A DNA stretch of 64,000 nucleotides from Sinohyriopsis cumingii (lineage: Eukaryota; Mollusca; Bivalvia; Unionida; Unionidae), in assembly GCA_028554795.2 (NCBI GenBank), contig CM068835.1, positions 34,938,901-35,002,900 of the forward strand, in the 5' to 3' direction. Below the pieces are notes generated by a model. It ran no database searches, had not been told where the DNA came from, and saw only the letters and a program-made list of their open reading frames with translations. A program made the position numbers and the translations under genes. Every line of letters starts with the position of its first letter. The first letter of the stretch is position 1. Positions 1 through 6,893 of the stretch are shown one piece after another.

Positions 1-300
1 CTTCCATTTCTTCCAATAATTGCCGCCGCGTTAGCACCAGCAGCAGCCGCCGCGGCAAAGGCAGCCGCGTTAGAAGCAGTTGGAACCGCTGATGGAATGG
101 CACTAAAGAAAGTAACCGGAAAAGGAATTTTACACAAGGAAAGTCTAAAAAAAAGACAAACAAGAACACAAAAACCAACAAGACGCCCCCGAAAGACAAC
201 TATGCCTCAGCCCAATCGTTTAAAACTTCCAGTGGAACAATACGGAGCGGGTCTAAGACTACCGGGAACTCCGGCGTCATGGTACCCAAAAAGGTTTTGA
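1..300 (+). CDS. C-terminal part of a pVI/pX-like minor virion protein
   Basis: The frame is open from the window edge to a stop at 298-300, so only the last 99 residues are seen. They begin with a hydrophobic Ala-rich stretch (LPFLPIIAAALAP, then poly-Ala, residues 1-25) and continue into a strongly basic Lys/Arg/Thr tail with short Gly motifs (TGKGI near residue 37). Small proteins with an amphipathic membrane-active segment followed by a basic tail are common beside the protease gene in Polintons and adintoviruses and resemble adenovirus pVI/pX; this assignment is inference. The last 22 bases overlap the putative start of the protease frame. A frame change inside the basic tail cannot be excluded, because the protease frame is also open from about position 93. 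Confidence 0.5.
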   Translation, partial: LPFLPIIAAALAPAAAAAAKAAALEAVGTADGMALKKVTGKGILHKESLKKRQTRTQKPTRRPRKTTMPQPNRLKLPVEQYGAGLRLPGTPASWYPKRF

Positions 301-740
301 AAACACTTCCAGCGTTGACGCTTGCAGCGTCCAATTTTGATCTACTCGATGCTGCCAAATAATTACGCATAAAATCCTTTAAAGGTGTATTTATGCGAGA
401 TGAATTACCAGCACGACCGAATAATCCAGAAACAGGAATTATTAATCTCGACAATCGCGAAGGGCCTGGAACTCACTGGGTTGCTTACGCGATCGATCCT
501 CGTGGAATTATCTATTTCGATTCGTACGGGCTAGCACCGCCAGTTGAGTTTCTCAGGTACGTCCAAAGATTTTCAATTCCAGTTTGGCAGTCAACGCTGC
601 CAACCCAAACACTAACCGATCCACCTATCTGTGGGCAGCAGGTGCTAAACGTCCTTGATGCGATATCAAGAAACCCAGCAACCCCTCCTCACAAAGTCGT
701 GCACGAATACACCACATTTGAAAACGGCGGTAACAAATAA
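279..740 (+). CDS. Adenain-like cysteine protease (PRO), with in-frame stop
   Basis: Virion maturation protease of the adenain/Ulp1 fold, expected to cleave capsid and core proteins. The catalytic landmarks are readable: GTHWVAY with His at 474-476, the acidic/aromatic segment FDSYG near 525, and PICGQQVLN with Cys at 630-632. RDELPARP and GIINLD near 393-450 are typical of Polinton proteases. The frame extends upstream of the ATG at 393 into protease-like sequence (SNFDLLDAAK) that could start at ATG 279, but TAA at 360-362 interrupts it. A start at 393 would give only 115 residues without the usual N-terminal segment. The stop codon overlaps the ATG of the fibre gene by one base (738-742), suggesting co-ordinated structural expression. 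Confidence 0.85.
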
Positions 741-1897
741 TGGTTGATATTTACGGAAGATCAAGCAGAACCAAGGAGCGCCGCGAAGACGTCGACTTAT
801 CAAAGTATGCAACCCGAGATGACCTTGACAATCTTTTAAATGTAGCTGGAGTTGACCCAGATGAGGTTGTTATTTTTCAGGACAAACACGGCAAACTAAA
901 AACCAGTAATGTTAACCTGGGCAACATAGTTACCAGGGTTTTGGGAGCTGTCCCGGAAAACATCGTTGTGTTTACCGACAACGGCAAAATCAAGGATTCG
1001 TTGATAACAATTGCAGCTCTCCGAGATGATATGAAAAAGGTCGCAGCGACGCGTGTAGCAAAGACCGGTGATATAATGACAGGCGAACTCAGCATGAACA
1101 ACAACAAAATAACTGTGTTAGCGGACCCAATAGGTTCCGAAGATGCCGCAAATAAGCAGTACGTCGACGCGCAGTACCGCACTGTTATTCCGTTAGTCCG
1201 CGACAAAGTAACAAAATCCGGCGACACAATGACAGGCAAACTCGACATGAGCGACAACAAAATAACCGCGTTAGCGAATCCCGAATCCGATCAGGATGCA
1301 GCAAACAAACAATACGTGGACATCGTCAACGGTAAACTAAATACGCTGCGGGCAGATTCTGATGTTCACGTGACTGCGTTTGGAAGATTCCGAAGAAACA
1401 CTCAGCGAGTCACTGAAGCCGCGGAAAAGTTCCTTGGAACTCTTCCAGCTGATGTAAAACTCGCTGATGTAAAGACCGATATTGACACGATCAAACAAAC
1501 ACAGCAGGATATCGTATCGGGTATTCCTGATATCGTCAACAAAACCAGTCTGATTAAGGTCCCCGTTACAGTTACTCCCGGGCATATCACTAACATCGTA
1601 TTCACGGTATCATCGGGATTCGCAACATGGTCCCGACAAAATAGCACTATCAAATACACAGCAACAGCCACCGGCGTGTACAGGCTGTCTGTGTTTTCCG
1701 CTGCTAAGTTTGAAATCTTCACAACATATCCCTGGAGACACTCCACTGATAAGTATTCCGGGGTTTGCACTGTAATACTAAACAGCGGAACCGAAGAAAC
1801 ATTTATGCTTGAAGCCGAAGACGATAATTTAACAGCAACATCTTACTGGTGGTGTTTGGAATTCGTCGCAACAACTCCTCAGTTGGTGACCGCGTAA
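740..1897 (+). CDS. Fibre/tail-fibre-like structural protein
   Basis: Intact 385-residue product. Two copies of a phage tail-fibre-type repeat are visible: residues about 108-145 (KTGDIMTGELSMNNNKITVL, ending DAANKQYVD) and about 156-194 (KSGDTMTGKLDMSDNKITAL, same ending). In phage and Polinton fibres such repeats form trimeric shafts. The N-terminal 105 residues are acidic and may anchor the shaft. The C-terminal 120 residues are beta-rich with clustered aromatics (TTYPWRHS, TSYWWCLEF), as expected for a receptor-binding head; that role is inferred from fibre architecture. It lies directly after the protease gene with an ATGA-type overlap. Confidence 0.72.
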   Translation: MVDIYGRSSRTKERREDVDLSKYATRDDLDNLLNVAGVDPDEVVIFQDKHGKLKTSNVNLGNIVTRVLGAVPENIVVFTDNGKIKDSLITIAALRDDMKKVAATRVAKTGDIMTGELSMNNNKITVLADPIGSEDAANKQYVDAQYRTVIPLVRDKVTKSGDTMTGKLDMSDNKITALANPESDQDAANKQYVDIVNGKLNTLRADSDVHVTAFGRFRRNTQRVTEAAEKFLGTLPADVKLADVKTDIDTIKQTQQDIVSGIPDIVNKTSLIKVPVTVTPGHITNIVFTVSSGFATWSRQNSTIKYTATATGVYRLSVFSAAKFEIFTTYPWRHSTDKYSGVCTVILNSGTEETFMLEAEDDNLTATSYWWCLEFVATTPQLVTA

Positions 1898-1900
1898 TTG

Positions 1901-1918
1901 AAAATCGCCAGTGATTTT
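1901..1918. terminator. Hairpin just after the fibre gene
   Basis: AAAATC / GCCAGT / GATTTT forms a 6-bp stem with a 6-nt loop beginning 4 bases after the stop at 1895-1897. The surrounding spacer (GCGTAATTGAAAATCGCC) is nearly repeated before the gene at 3917. A 3'-end-forming or regulatory role is inferred. Confidence 0.45.
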
Positions 1919-1932
1919 AAATAGCGTCAGCG

Positions 1933-2516
1933 ATGACGTTGAATCCAGATGCTCAACAATATCGATACAATCAGGTACGTGAGTGGCAGTCAGCGCTGAA
2001 AAACACCGTTGAAAGATGCACAACAAAAATAAAAAAATACCGACGCCGTGTGACCGTGCTGGACATAACAGTGTACTCGGTATCCGCGGTAGTTGCATCC
2101 ACTGGTGTGCTATTGTCAGCACTAACTCCGGTAACCGCCGCTATCGCTATCCCCATCGCGATTTCGGCCTCAACGACAATTGCGGAAGTCGCCAACATCA
2201 TCGCGAAAAAATATCCTCGTGCGCGACGACAAAACTACACGAACACCAACAACTGTCCAACGCGGCCAGCAGCGCCTACTCGAAATTGTCCTCGTTGATA
2301 TCATCCAGCGTCGACGACAACAACATATCAGATTCTGAATTCACGCTGATGTCTGGTATATATAACGACTTTGAGCGCGCGGTCGGTTTTCATTTGAAAA
2401 CCAACAATAACAATAACGATGGAACGACAAGCGTTGCTCGACATAGCCGCGAATACAACTCCGACAAGGACCACAATGATATCAGTATCCTCGACGCAAC
2501 CAGAGTTCAGCATTAA
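1933..2516 (+). CDS. Conserved Polinton membrane protein with two hydrophobic helices, frame broken
   Basis: The N-terminal 58 residues are polar and basic (YRYNQVREWQSALKN, then KIKKYRRRVTVLD). Two hydrophobic segments follow: VYSVSAVVASTGVLLSAL and VTAAIAIPIAISAS. A basic stretch follows at about 2,200-2,235. The C-terminal half is in another frame and reads KLHEHQQLSNAASSAYSKLS and then NISDSEFTLMSGIYNDFERA, which matches the end seen in Polinton and adintovirus proteins of this type (a helix, then a KISDEEF-like motif). The frame change lies between about 2,206 (an A6 run) and 2,235. The function is unknown; membrane association in the virion or during entry is inferred. The end overlaps the next gene, which starts at 2476. 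Confidence 0.6.
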
Positions 2517-3842
2517 TTTTCCAACTGCAATTCCAGTTACCGAAATCGCGTTGGCACAATTACGAGTATATCACAGCTGGCCCAACATCAGGTCGACATC
2601 ATTTCACGGACAATCGCCGAATAACTCATTTGTTTTTCGTATCAGAATAACGCTGATGGAACCCCAGATTGGAACGTCATTGCGTTACCCACTGCGAGTT
2701 ATCAGATAGAGGAAATCAACAAAGAAATACAGCGTCAAATAAAACGTATCACCGGAAAGGAAGCAAAAATATCAATCACTGCACACGAGCCAACGCTGTC
2801 CACGATCATCGAAATCTCAACGCCGGGTTACGCCGTTGATATCTATAACAGCTCAATAAGAACAGTGCTAGGGTGGCCTCGAAATCCACCACCGGCACCA
2901 CCGATACCACCTGCACCCGAAAAGTCTGATTACATGACTGACGCGCAGTCATATCACACAATTACACCGCTACACCGAGAACGTCTTGATGAGATCCGCA
3001 AGGATAATTTACAGGGTAAGATTTTTCCTGTCGCGCGCGGTGTCGATATTGTGTTTAATTTTACTCCTGAACCGAACATGGATGGGGTGCGTGTTGGAGT
3101 TGTTATGAATCTGAACGACATCGTTGAACACCTAAAGGGTATCAGTGACGCGCATGGAACGCACCGAGGGTATCTACGGCAACACTTCCAAGAACATATC
3201 GCCGCGATGACAAGTTCACGCGGAGAAATTATTAAACAAATTGAGATATTAAATCAACTTGCCGCAGATATGGAGTATATTAACGAGCACGTGGTTCAGG
3301 CGGTAATCACCAGCACATCCCCCGATAAACAAAAATTTCTGAGCAAGTACTCGCTGACCGAAGCTGAACTACCGAATTTTAAATTACCAGGATATATTTC
3401 CCCGGGCATCCTACGAAAATTCGTCACTGATATCGTCGATGAATACTTCGATGACATACTTGCACAGCACAAACGAATACTACCAGAACCCGTTATCTTG
3501 GCACATGATAATTCCACAGCGAGCGATGGCCGGCATATTTCTCCGGGCATCGTAGCAATCACTGATGTCGTCGCGGTCAATCTTGTATGTGATGTCATCG
3601 ATGGCAGTTACAACATAGACACAACAATATCAAATCAAGCCCAGCAAGGGTTTATACTGTATTCGTTTACTCCTACACAACCGCCTGGATTTTTGATTGT
3701 GCAAGAGCCAATCAATCCGGTATCGTTGCGGTGTCATAATCCGACGCTGACAAGGATGAATTTTAAAGTCACTGACCAACAGCATAGACTGTTGGACCTG
3801 CGTGGGGAGACTGTTAGTATTAATCTGCTGGTGAAATCCTAA
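2476..3842 (+). CDS. Capsid-associated/minor structural protein, frame broken
   Basis: Start at ATG 2476 (MISVSSTQPEFSINFPT). The first part is of the kind seen in a widespread Polinton structural protein: a beta-rich N-terminal jelly-roll-like segment, then TASYQIEEINKEIQRQI, a stretch resembling ISITAHEPTLST, and NSSIRTVLGW near 2850-2872. A Pro-rich linker (NPPPAPPIPPAPEK) follows, then a helical region around 3,060-3,480. A C-terminal beta segment (TRMNFKVTDQQHRLLDLRG) resembles the end of adintovirus penton/fibre-attachment proteins. The frame changes at a T5 run (2633-2637); both sides keep family-like sequence. The exact virion position is unknown. The stop codon is part of a hairpin. 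Confidence 0.58.
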
Positions 3843-3849
3843 AGGATTT
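3834..3849. terminator. Hairpin on the stop codon of the 2476-3842 gene
   Basis: AAATCC / TAAA / GGATTT: 6-bp perfect stem, 4-nt loop, with TAA at 3840-3842 in the loop. A degenerate second copy (TCCTAAGGATTTT) follows at 3853-3865. This resembles hairpins marking transcript 3' ends in some large eukaryotic DNA viruses and virophages; function here is inferred. Confidence 0.5.
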
Positions 3850-3883
3850 TCGTCCTAAGGATTTTCAATTAGCGATATCAAAC

Positions 3884-3910
3884 GCGTAATTGAAAAATCG
3901 CCGGCGATTT
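3884..3910. promoter_or_regulatory. Repeated spacer with 16-bp perfect palindrome
   Basis: The spacer GCGTAATTGAAAAATCGCC at 3884 repeats the one at 1892 with one base difference. Here it runs into the perfect palindrome AAATCGCCGGCGATTT (3895-3910), which ends 6 bases before the ATG at 3917. Two near-identical spacers before plus-strand genes (1933 and 3917) suggest a shared promoter or operator; this is inference. Confidence 0.45.
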
Positions 3911-3916
3911 CATATA

Positions 3917-4117
3917 ATGTCTTCGAAACGATTTCGTGATACACAAAGTGATTCCGATGACAGCTACTACGAACTTGAATCTGAATCTGAAACTGAAACA
4001 CAAAGTGTTTCCAGTGTTTCCAGTGATTGTAACGATTACGAAAGCGATTCCGATGATAGCCCGGTGGGAAACATAATAATCAACGACAGCCACGTCGTGA
4101 TAAACTATGTTAAATAA
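3917..4117 (+). CDS. Small acidic Ser/Asp/Glu-rich protein, unknown
   Basis: A 66-residue product that I do not recognise. It begins MSSKRFRDTQ and becomes a dense run of Ser, Asp and Glu (SDSDDSYYELESESETETQ, then SVSSVSSD and YESDSDDS). It ends with a short hydrophobic tail (NIIINDSHVVINYVK). The ATG follows the 3895-3910 palindrome. The Ser-acidic pattern suits a disordered, phosphorylatable (CK2-like) protein that could bind basic proteins or DNA partners; this is inference. Low complexity makes homology searches weak. Confidence 0.45.
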   Translation: MSSKRFRDTQSDSDDSYYELESESETETQSVSSVSSDCNDYESDSDDSPVGNIIINDSHVVINYVK

Positions 4118-4125
4118 ACACTACT

Positions 4126-4437
4126 ATGATAATGACTGAAGGATTTTACCGGCATGTTCGCGTGACCATACTCGACCGGCGAGAACTTGCCGACGCAATC
4201 AGGAATGCATTCACGCGAAATGAAACCGCGTTGCGTTACCCGTTGAAAGATACCCGGATACGCATATCTGATGGTAGCACCGATAAAATGTTACTGCAAC
4301 GCGATGATATCACGCGGTTGCGTGACCACGACGTCATCGCCGTGTTCTTCAGCGATGATGAAATTTTGAACTATGCACACTCGTGTTTGTCCCCACAGCA
4401 GTTGGTGGATGTTCTCGCTGGTGGAAATATACCCTGA
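4126..4437 (+). CDS. Hypothetical protein, Polinton orphan
   Basis: 103 residues from ATG 4126, starting 8 bases after the preceding stop. The start MIMTEGFYRHVRVTIL is followed by a mixed helical region rich in Arg and Asp (DRRELADAIRNAFTRNE) and then HDVIAVFFSDDEIL near the end. No family recognised and no membrane segment. Codon use resembles the neighbouring Polinton genes, so it is probably a real gene of the structural block. Confidence 0.45.
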   Translation: MIMTEGFYRHVRVTILDRRELADAIRNAFTRNETALRYPLKDTRIRISDGSTDKMLLQRDDITRLRDHDVIAVFFSDDEILNYAHSCLSPQQLVDVLAGGNIP

Positions 4438-4441
4438 TATA

Positions 4442-4457
4442 ATATTTAAACAAATAT
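4442..4457. terminator. AT hairpin after the 4126 gene
   Basis: ATATTT / AAAC / AAATAT, 6-bp stem and 4-nt loop, beginning 5 bases after the stop at 4435-4437. Same layout as the other gene-end hairpins of this element, though AT-only sequence makes chance formation easier. Confidence 0.35.
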
Positions 4458-4478
4458 ATTTTGCCTAAATATAACGCG

Positions 4479-4841
4479 ATGAGATTTTCGCGTATACTCG
4501 CAGCAAATATACAATATCCCGACGACATGAGAATCATTTCGGTGGGACGCAAATACAACTCGGTTTTTGACGCGTTATCGTGGCGTGATGATTTGAGTCG
4601 GCTTGCGAGATCGTCTCGATGGAACCCCATGGCGTTAGCCTACAACCCCGATAGCAAAATCGTTATCGACTATGATGTTTTTTTGTTCAGCCCTGATTTG
4701 TTTGCAAGAATTACCTACTGTGTGTTCCAGCGCGATATCGAGTTTCAAATGGATTATCAGGAAACTAAATCTCGTCCTGTTCATGACGTTGACGCGCTTA
4801 AGTTTCTTGAGCGAATCATGGTAACCCTGCTGCGTTGTTAA
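4479..4841 (+). CDS. Hypothetical protein, Polinton orphan
   Basis: 120 residues from ATG 4479 (MRFSRILAANIQYPDDMRII). The frame is open a little further upstream but without an ATG. The middle (SVFDALSWRDDLSRLARSSR) is amphipathic, followed by AYNPDSKIVIDYDVFLFS, which looks like alternating beta strands. I do not recognise a family. The 3' end overlaps the tail of the convergent HTH gene by 26 bases (4816-4841), as expected in a compact viral genome. Confidence 0.45.
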   Translation: MRFSRILAANIQYPDDMRIISVGRKYNSVFDALSWRDDLSRLARSSRWNPMALAYNPDSKIVIDYDVFLFSPDLFARITYCVFQRDIEFQMDYQETKSRPVHDVDALKFLERIMVTLLRC

Positions 4842-5473
4842 GCTCGTATTCAAGTTTACGTAGTTCTTGCTCCCACTCAGGCTCGTTCTGTGTGGGAACA
4901 CAAGGTGTTTCGGGGTTGAATTTTGGTTTCTTTGGCTTCTTCACGCGTTTGCCAGGTAATGTCGCAGCTAATTCGCTGTTTTGCTGTTTAAGCTTGTTAA
5001 GCTTCTCATGGATTTCTTTGTTACGCTGTTGCTGCCGAGTGAGTTCTTGCTCATCCGCGGCTCTATTTTTTTTTCAGCTGTTGGATTGTCTTCGTGAGAT
5101 GCATGGTCACACCCAGCTCGAGACACTTCGCATCCATGGAGGCTATCATCGCTGATAACCTAGTTGATTCTTCGCGGGCGTTTAGCAGGTCAATCACGAG
5201 CTGGTTATTAGCGGTGGTTAACTGCGCTGCTTTCTCCTCAAGTTGTTTAGCGCGCTCCACAGCGGAATCTCGCTGGCGTGTCAACGATGCTATCTCGGTT
5301 TGGTTTGGTTTTGTTGAAATTTTTGGTCTGATTGACTCCGGGTCTTGTTGGCGCCATATCTCGTAGATCCTGTTGTAGCCGACGTGAAACTGTTTGGCGA
5401 TATCAGCGATTGGGACAACGCCGCGTTGAAGCTGAATTTGTTTGACTTGCTCGGGATCAAGGGTAATCCTCAT
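4816..5473 (-). CDS. Helix-turn-helix / coiled-coil DNA-binding protein, frame broken
   Basis: Start at ATG 5473 (MRITLDPEQVKQIQLQRG), preferred over upstream non-ATG codons. Residues about 20-45 (VVPIADIAKQFHVGYNRIYE) form a classical helix-turn-helix, followed by IWRQQDPESIRPK and a long charged coiled coil (about residues 60-135: RQRDSAVERAKQLEEKAAQL and on). The frame changes at a T9 run on the plus strand (5066-5074). Downstream sequence remains strongly coding-like: Gln/Glu-rich coiled coil, a Lys/Pro-rich segment (PGKRVKKPKKPKF) and a stop at 4816-4818. Such proteins recur in Polintons and are probably regulators. Its own upstream DNA contains a 22-bp perfect palindrome and repeated 11-mers, candidate operators. 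Confidence 0.68.
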
Positions 5474-5483
5474 TATACAACAG

Positions 5484-5612
5484 CGATAACAATTATCGTG
5501 GTAATAATTATTACCACGTTTTCGGCAGCGCAAAAAAAAAATGTCTTTGTAATTTTTTTTGTCAAAAACACTGCAAATGCGCGTAAAATAATTGTTATCG
5601 TAATTGTTATCG
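5484..5612. promoter_or_regulatory. Candidate operator region of the HTH gene
   Basis: 5497-5518 is a 22-bp perfect palindrome: half-site CGTGGTAATAA followed directly by its reverse complement, 24 bases upstream of the HTH start. The 11-mer AATTGTTATCG occurs at 5590-5600 and 5602-5612 and in inverted form at 5484-5494, the inverted copy also making a small hairpin (CGATAA-CAA-TTATCG). Perfect dyads plus repeats in front of a DNA-binding gene suggest autoregulation or an origin-like site; untested. Confidence 0.5.
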
Positions 5613-5625
5613 AAAATTATTTTCG
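5611..5625. terminator. Hairpin downstream of the 5659-6009 gene
   Basis: CGAAAA / TTA / TTTTCG, 6-bp stem, 34 bases beyond the minus-strand stop at 5659. It could be that gene's 3'-end signal or part of the operator cluster. Confidence 0.35.
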
Positions 5626-5658
5626 AAAATTGTTGCCGGAAATCGTTTTCAAGAATTA

Positions 5659-6009
5659 TTATTCGTCGATGAGTAATTTATCGAGCTTGTCAGAAAGAAC
5701 TTTTGAGAGTTTCTCCTGCTCGAATATTTTCCCGATGTCGTCAAGGATCGCTTTCAACGTACGAGCTATTGGTACGAAGACTTTGATCTGATCTCGGTGT
5801 TGGCAGATAATATTGTATCTAAGTTCGTTATCAAGTATCTTTATTGTTCTGTACTCGCGTCGGTGAGTTTTGTAACCCTGTGCGCGAGATTCCGAGATAG
5901 AATCGTACTGATCCTGCAACCAATCCGCGATGAATATCTCACTTGATGCTGTGTATTTTTTCAGTGAATTGATCTCATCGATAAGTGTTGCAACTGTTTC
6001 CTCGTTCAT
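5659..6009 (-). CDS. Hypothetical protein, Polinton orphan
   Basis: 116 residues from ATG 6009 (MNEETVATLIDEINSLKKYT). Predicted almost entirely helical and charged, with a basic middle (GYKTHRREYRTIKILDNEL) and a C-terminal heptad-like stretch (IGKIFEQEKLSKVLSDKLDK). There is no membrane segment, cysteine cluster or catalytic motif that I recognise. It lies between the HTH gene and the HNH endonuclease on the same strand and may be co-transcribed with them. Function unknown. Confidence 0.5.
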   Translation of the reverse strand: MNEETVATLIDEINSLKKYTASSEIFIADWLQDQYDSISESRAQGYKTHRREYRTIKILDNELRYNIICQHRDQIKVFVPIARTLKAILDDIGKIFEQEKLSKVLSDKLDKLLIDE

Positions 6010-6032
6010 ATACTATAGCTGATTTGTTTCTC

Positions 6033-6045
6033 TAACATAATGTTA
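6033..6045. terminator. Hairpin on the stop codon of the HNH gene
   Basis: TAACAT / A / ATGTTA, a perfect 6-bp inverted repeat that includes the minus-strand stop at 6043-6045. Same position relative to the gene end as the other hairpins in this element. Confidence 0.4.
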
Positions 6046-6533
6046 AGGCTGATCAGGTTCATAAAAGGATATGAGTGCGTCGTATTTTTTACTATAAACT
6101 AATTTTGTTACCAGATTAATATTCCGATGGATTGATGCCGGGACTATCTCGAAATATTTAGCGGCAGAAGTCATTGAGGGAAATTCTATTTCATCTGAAT
6201 CCAACACGGCAACGACTGGTCTTCGAGAAATCTTTTGAGCATCCCTTGTTGAGTTACGATTATTTTCGCTCTGAGTAACCGCTCTTAGGTTCTCTACGCG
6301 ATTATCTAGTTTATTTCTGTTTATGTGATCGATAACTAGCCCCGTAGGAATCGGACCGTAATGACACTCGAAAACAAACCTATGAAGAAGATAATTTTTT
6401 TTTTCGCCGGATTTATAGACCATAATTCGTTTATAACCAAATTTATCAATGTTTTTTTTAGTTTGTGGTTTCTAACTGTTCCTGTTGCTGAGGCTTCGTA
6501 GTTTTCGTAGTTTGGATGTCTTCTGAACTCCAT
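6043..6533 (-). CDS. NUMOD4-HNH homing-type endonuclease, frame broken
   Basis: The N-terminus starting at ATG 6533 (MEFRRHPNYENYEASATGTV, then RNHKLKK) is a NUMOD4 DNA-binding motif. The frame changes at a T8 run on the plus strand (6452-6459). The second frame continues with HRFVFECHYGPIPTGLVIDH, then NRNKLDNRVENLRAVTQSEN: the HNH core with the His pair and Asn-Arg/Asn-Leu of this family. A C-terminal NUMOD1/IENR1-like repeat follows (PVVAVLDSDEIEFPSMTSAA). Such nicking or cutting enzymes are common mobile passengers in viruses and phages. Its start lies inside the 3' end of the Cys-rich gene (76-base overlap). Confidence 0.82.
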
Positions 6534-6844
6534 TTGGTTATATTAGATGGCATTTGTTTGTCTAAATAGTGTACCGGGTGATCGTTGATATACTCTTGTT
6601 CGGTATACGCGCGGTTGTGTTTACGCAGATAATATCTGGCGAGCTCACGAAATCGTTTGCCGCCGCATTCCAAACATAACCTTGTTTTGCCGCGTAATGC
6701 GACGTCACATACGGCACAGTTAACTCCACCGTTAGATCCTCGCTTGAAATTTTGATTATGAGAAAAACAATACTCGCCGACACACCTTCGCTGACACTGC
6801 TGTTTAGTCCCCATAATTTTCCACGCACAGTAGTTTTTAGGCAT
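6458..6844 (-). CDS. Cys/His-rich putative zinc-binding protein
   Basis: 128 residues from ATG 6844 (MPKNYCAWKIMGTKQQCQRR). Two cysteine clusters are visible: CAWKIMGTKQQCQRRCVGEYC ending in FSHN (residues 6-30), and CAVCDVALRGKTRLCLECGG (residues 43-62). Spacing suits two zinc-binding knuckles. The C-terminal third is polar and Gln/Thr-rich (TKTTKPQQQEQLETTN). Proteins with this CAW-type start accompany PolB genes in some Polinton-like elements; that link is from memory and tentative. It is transcribed divergently from the polymerase gene across 49 bases. A nucleic-acid-binding role is likely. Confidence 0.58.
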   Translation of the reverse strand: MPKNYCAWKIMGTKQQCQRRCVGEYCFSHNQNFKRGSNGGVNCAVCDVALRGKTRLCLECGGKRFRELARYYLRKHNRAYTEQEYINDHPVHYLDKQMPSNITKWSSEDIQTTKTTKPQQQEQLETTN

Positions 6845-6893
6845 ATATATATGAATATTTTTCTAATTAAACATATTTGTCCTGTTGTTATAT
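6845..6893. promoter_or_regulatory. Divergent 49-bp promoter region
   Basis: Separates ATG 6844 (minus) from ATG 6894 (plus, polymerase). It is almost pure A/T with alternating TATATAT at both edges (near 6844-6852 and 6889-6894), a likely shared TATA-type promoter. Confidence 0.5.

Noticed and set aside
877..2201. Several minus-strand frames of 76-127 residues across the fibre and membrane-protein genes
   Set aside because: Shadows of the plus-strand genes; no domains and incompatible with the dense plus-strand coding.
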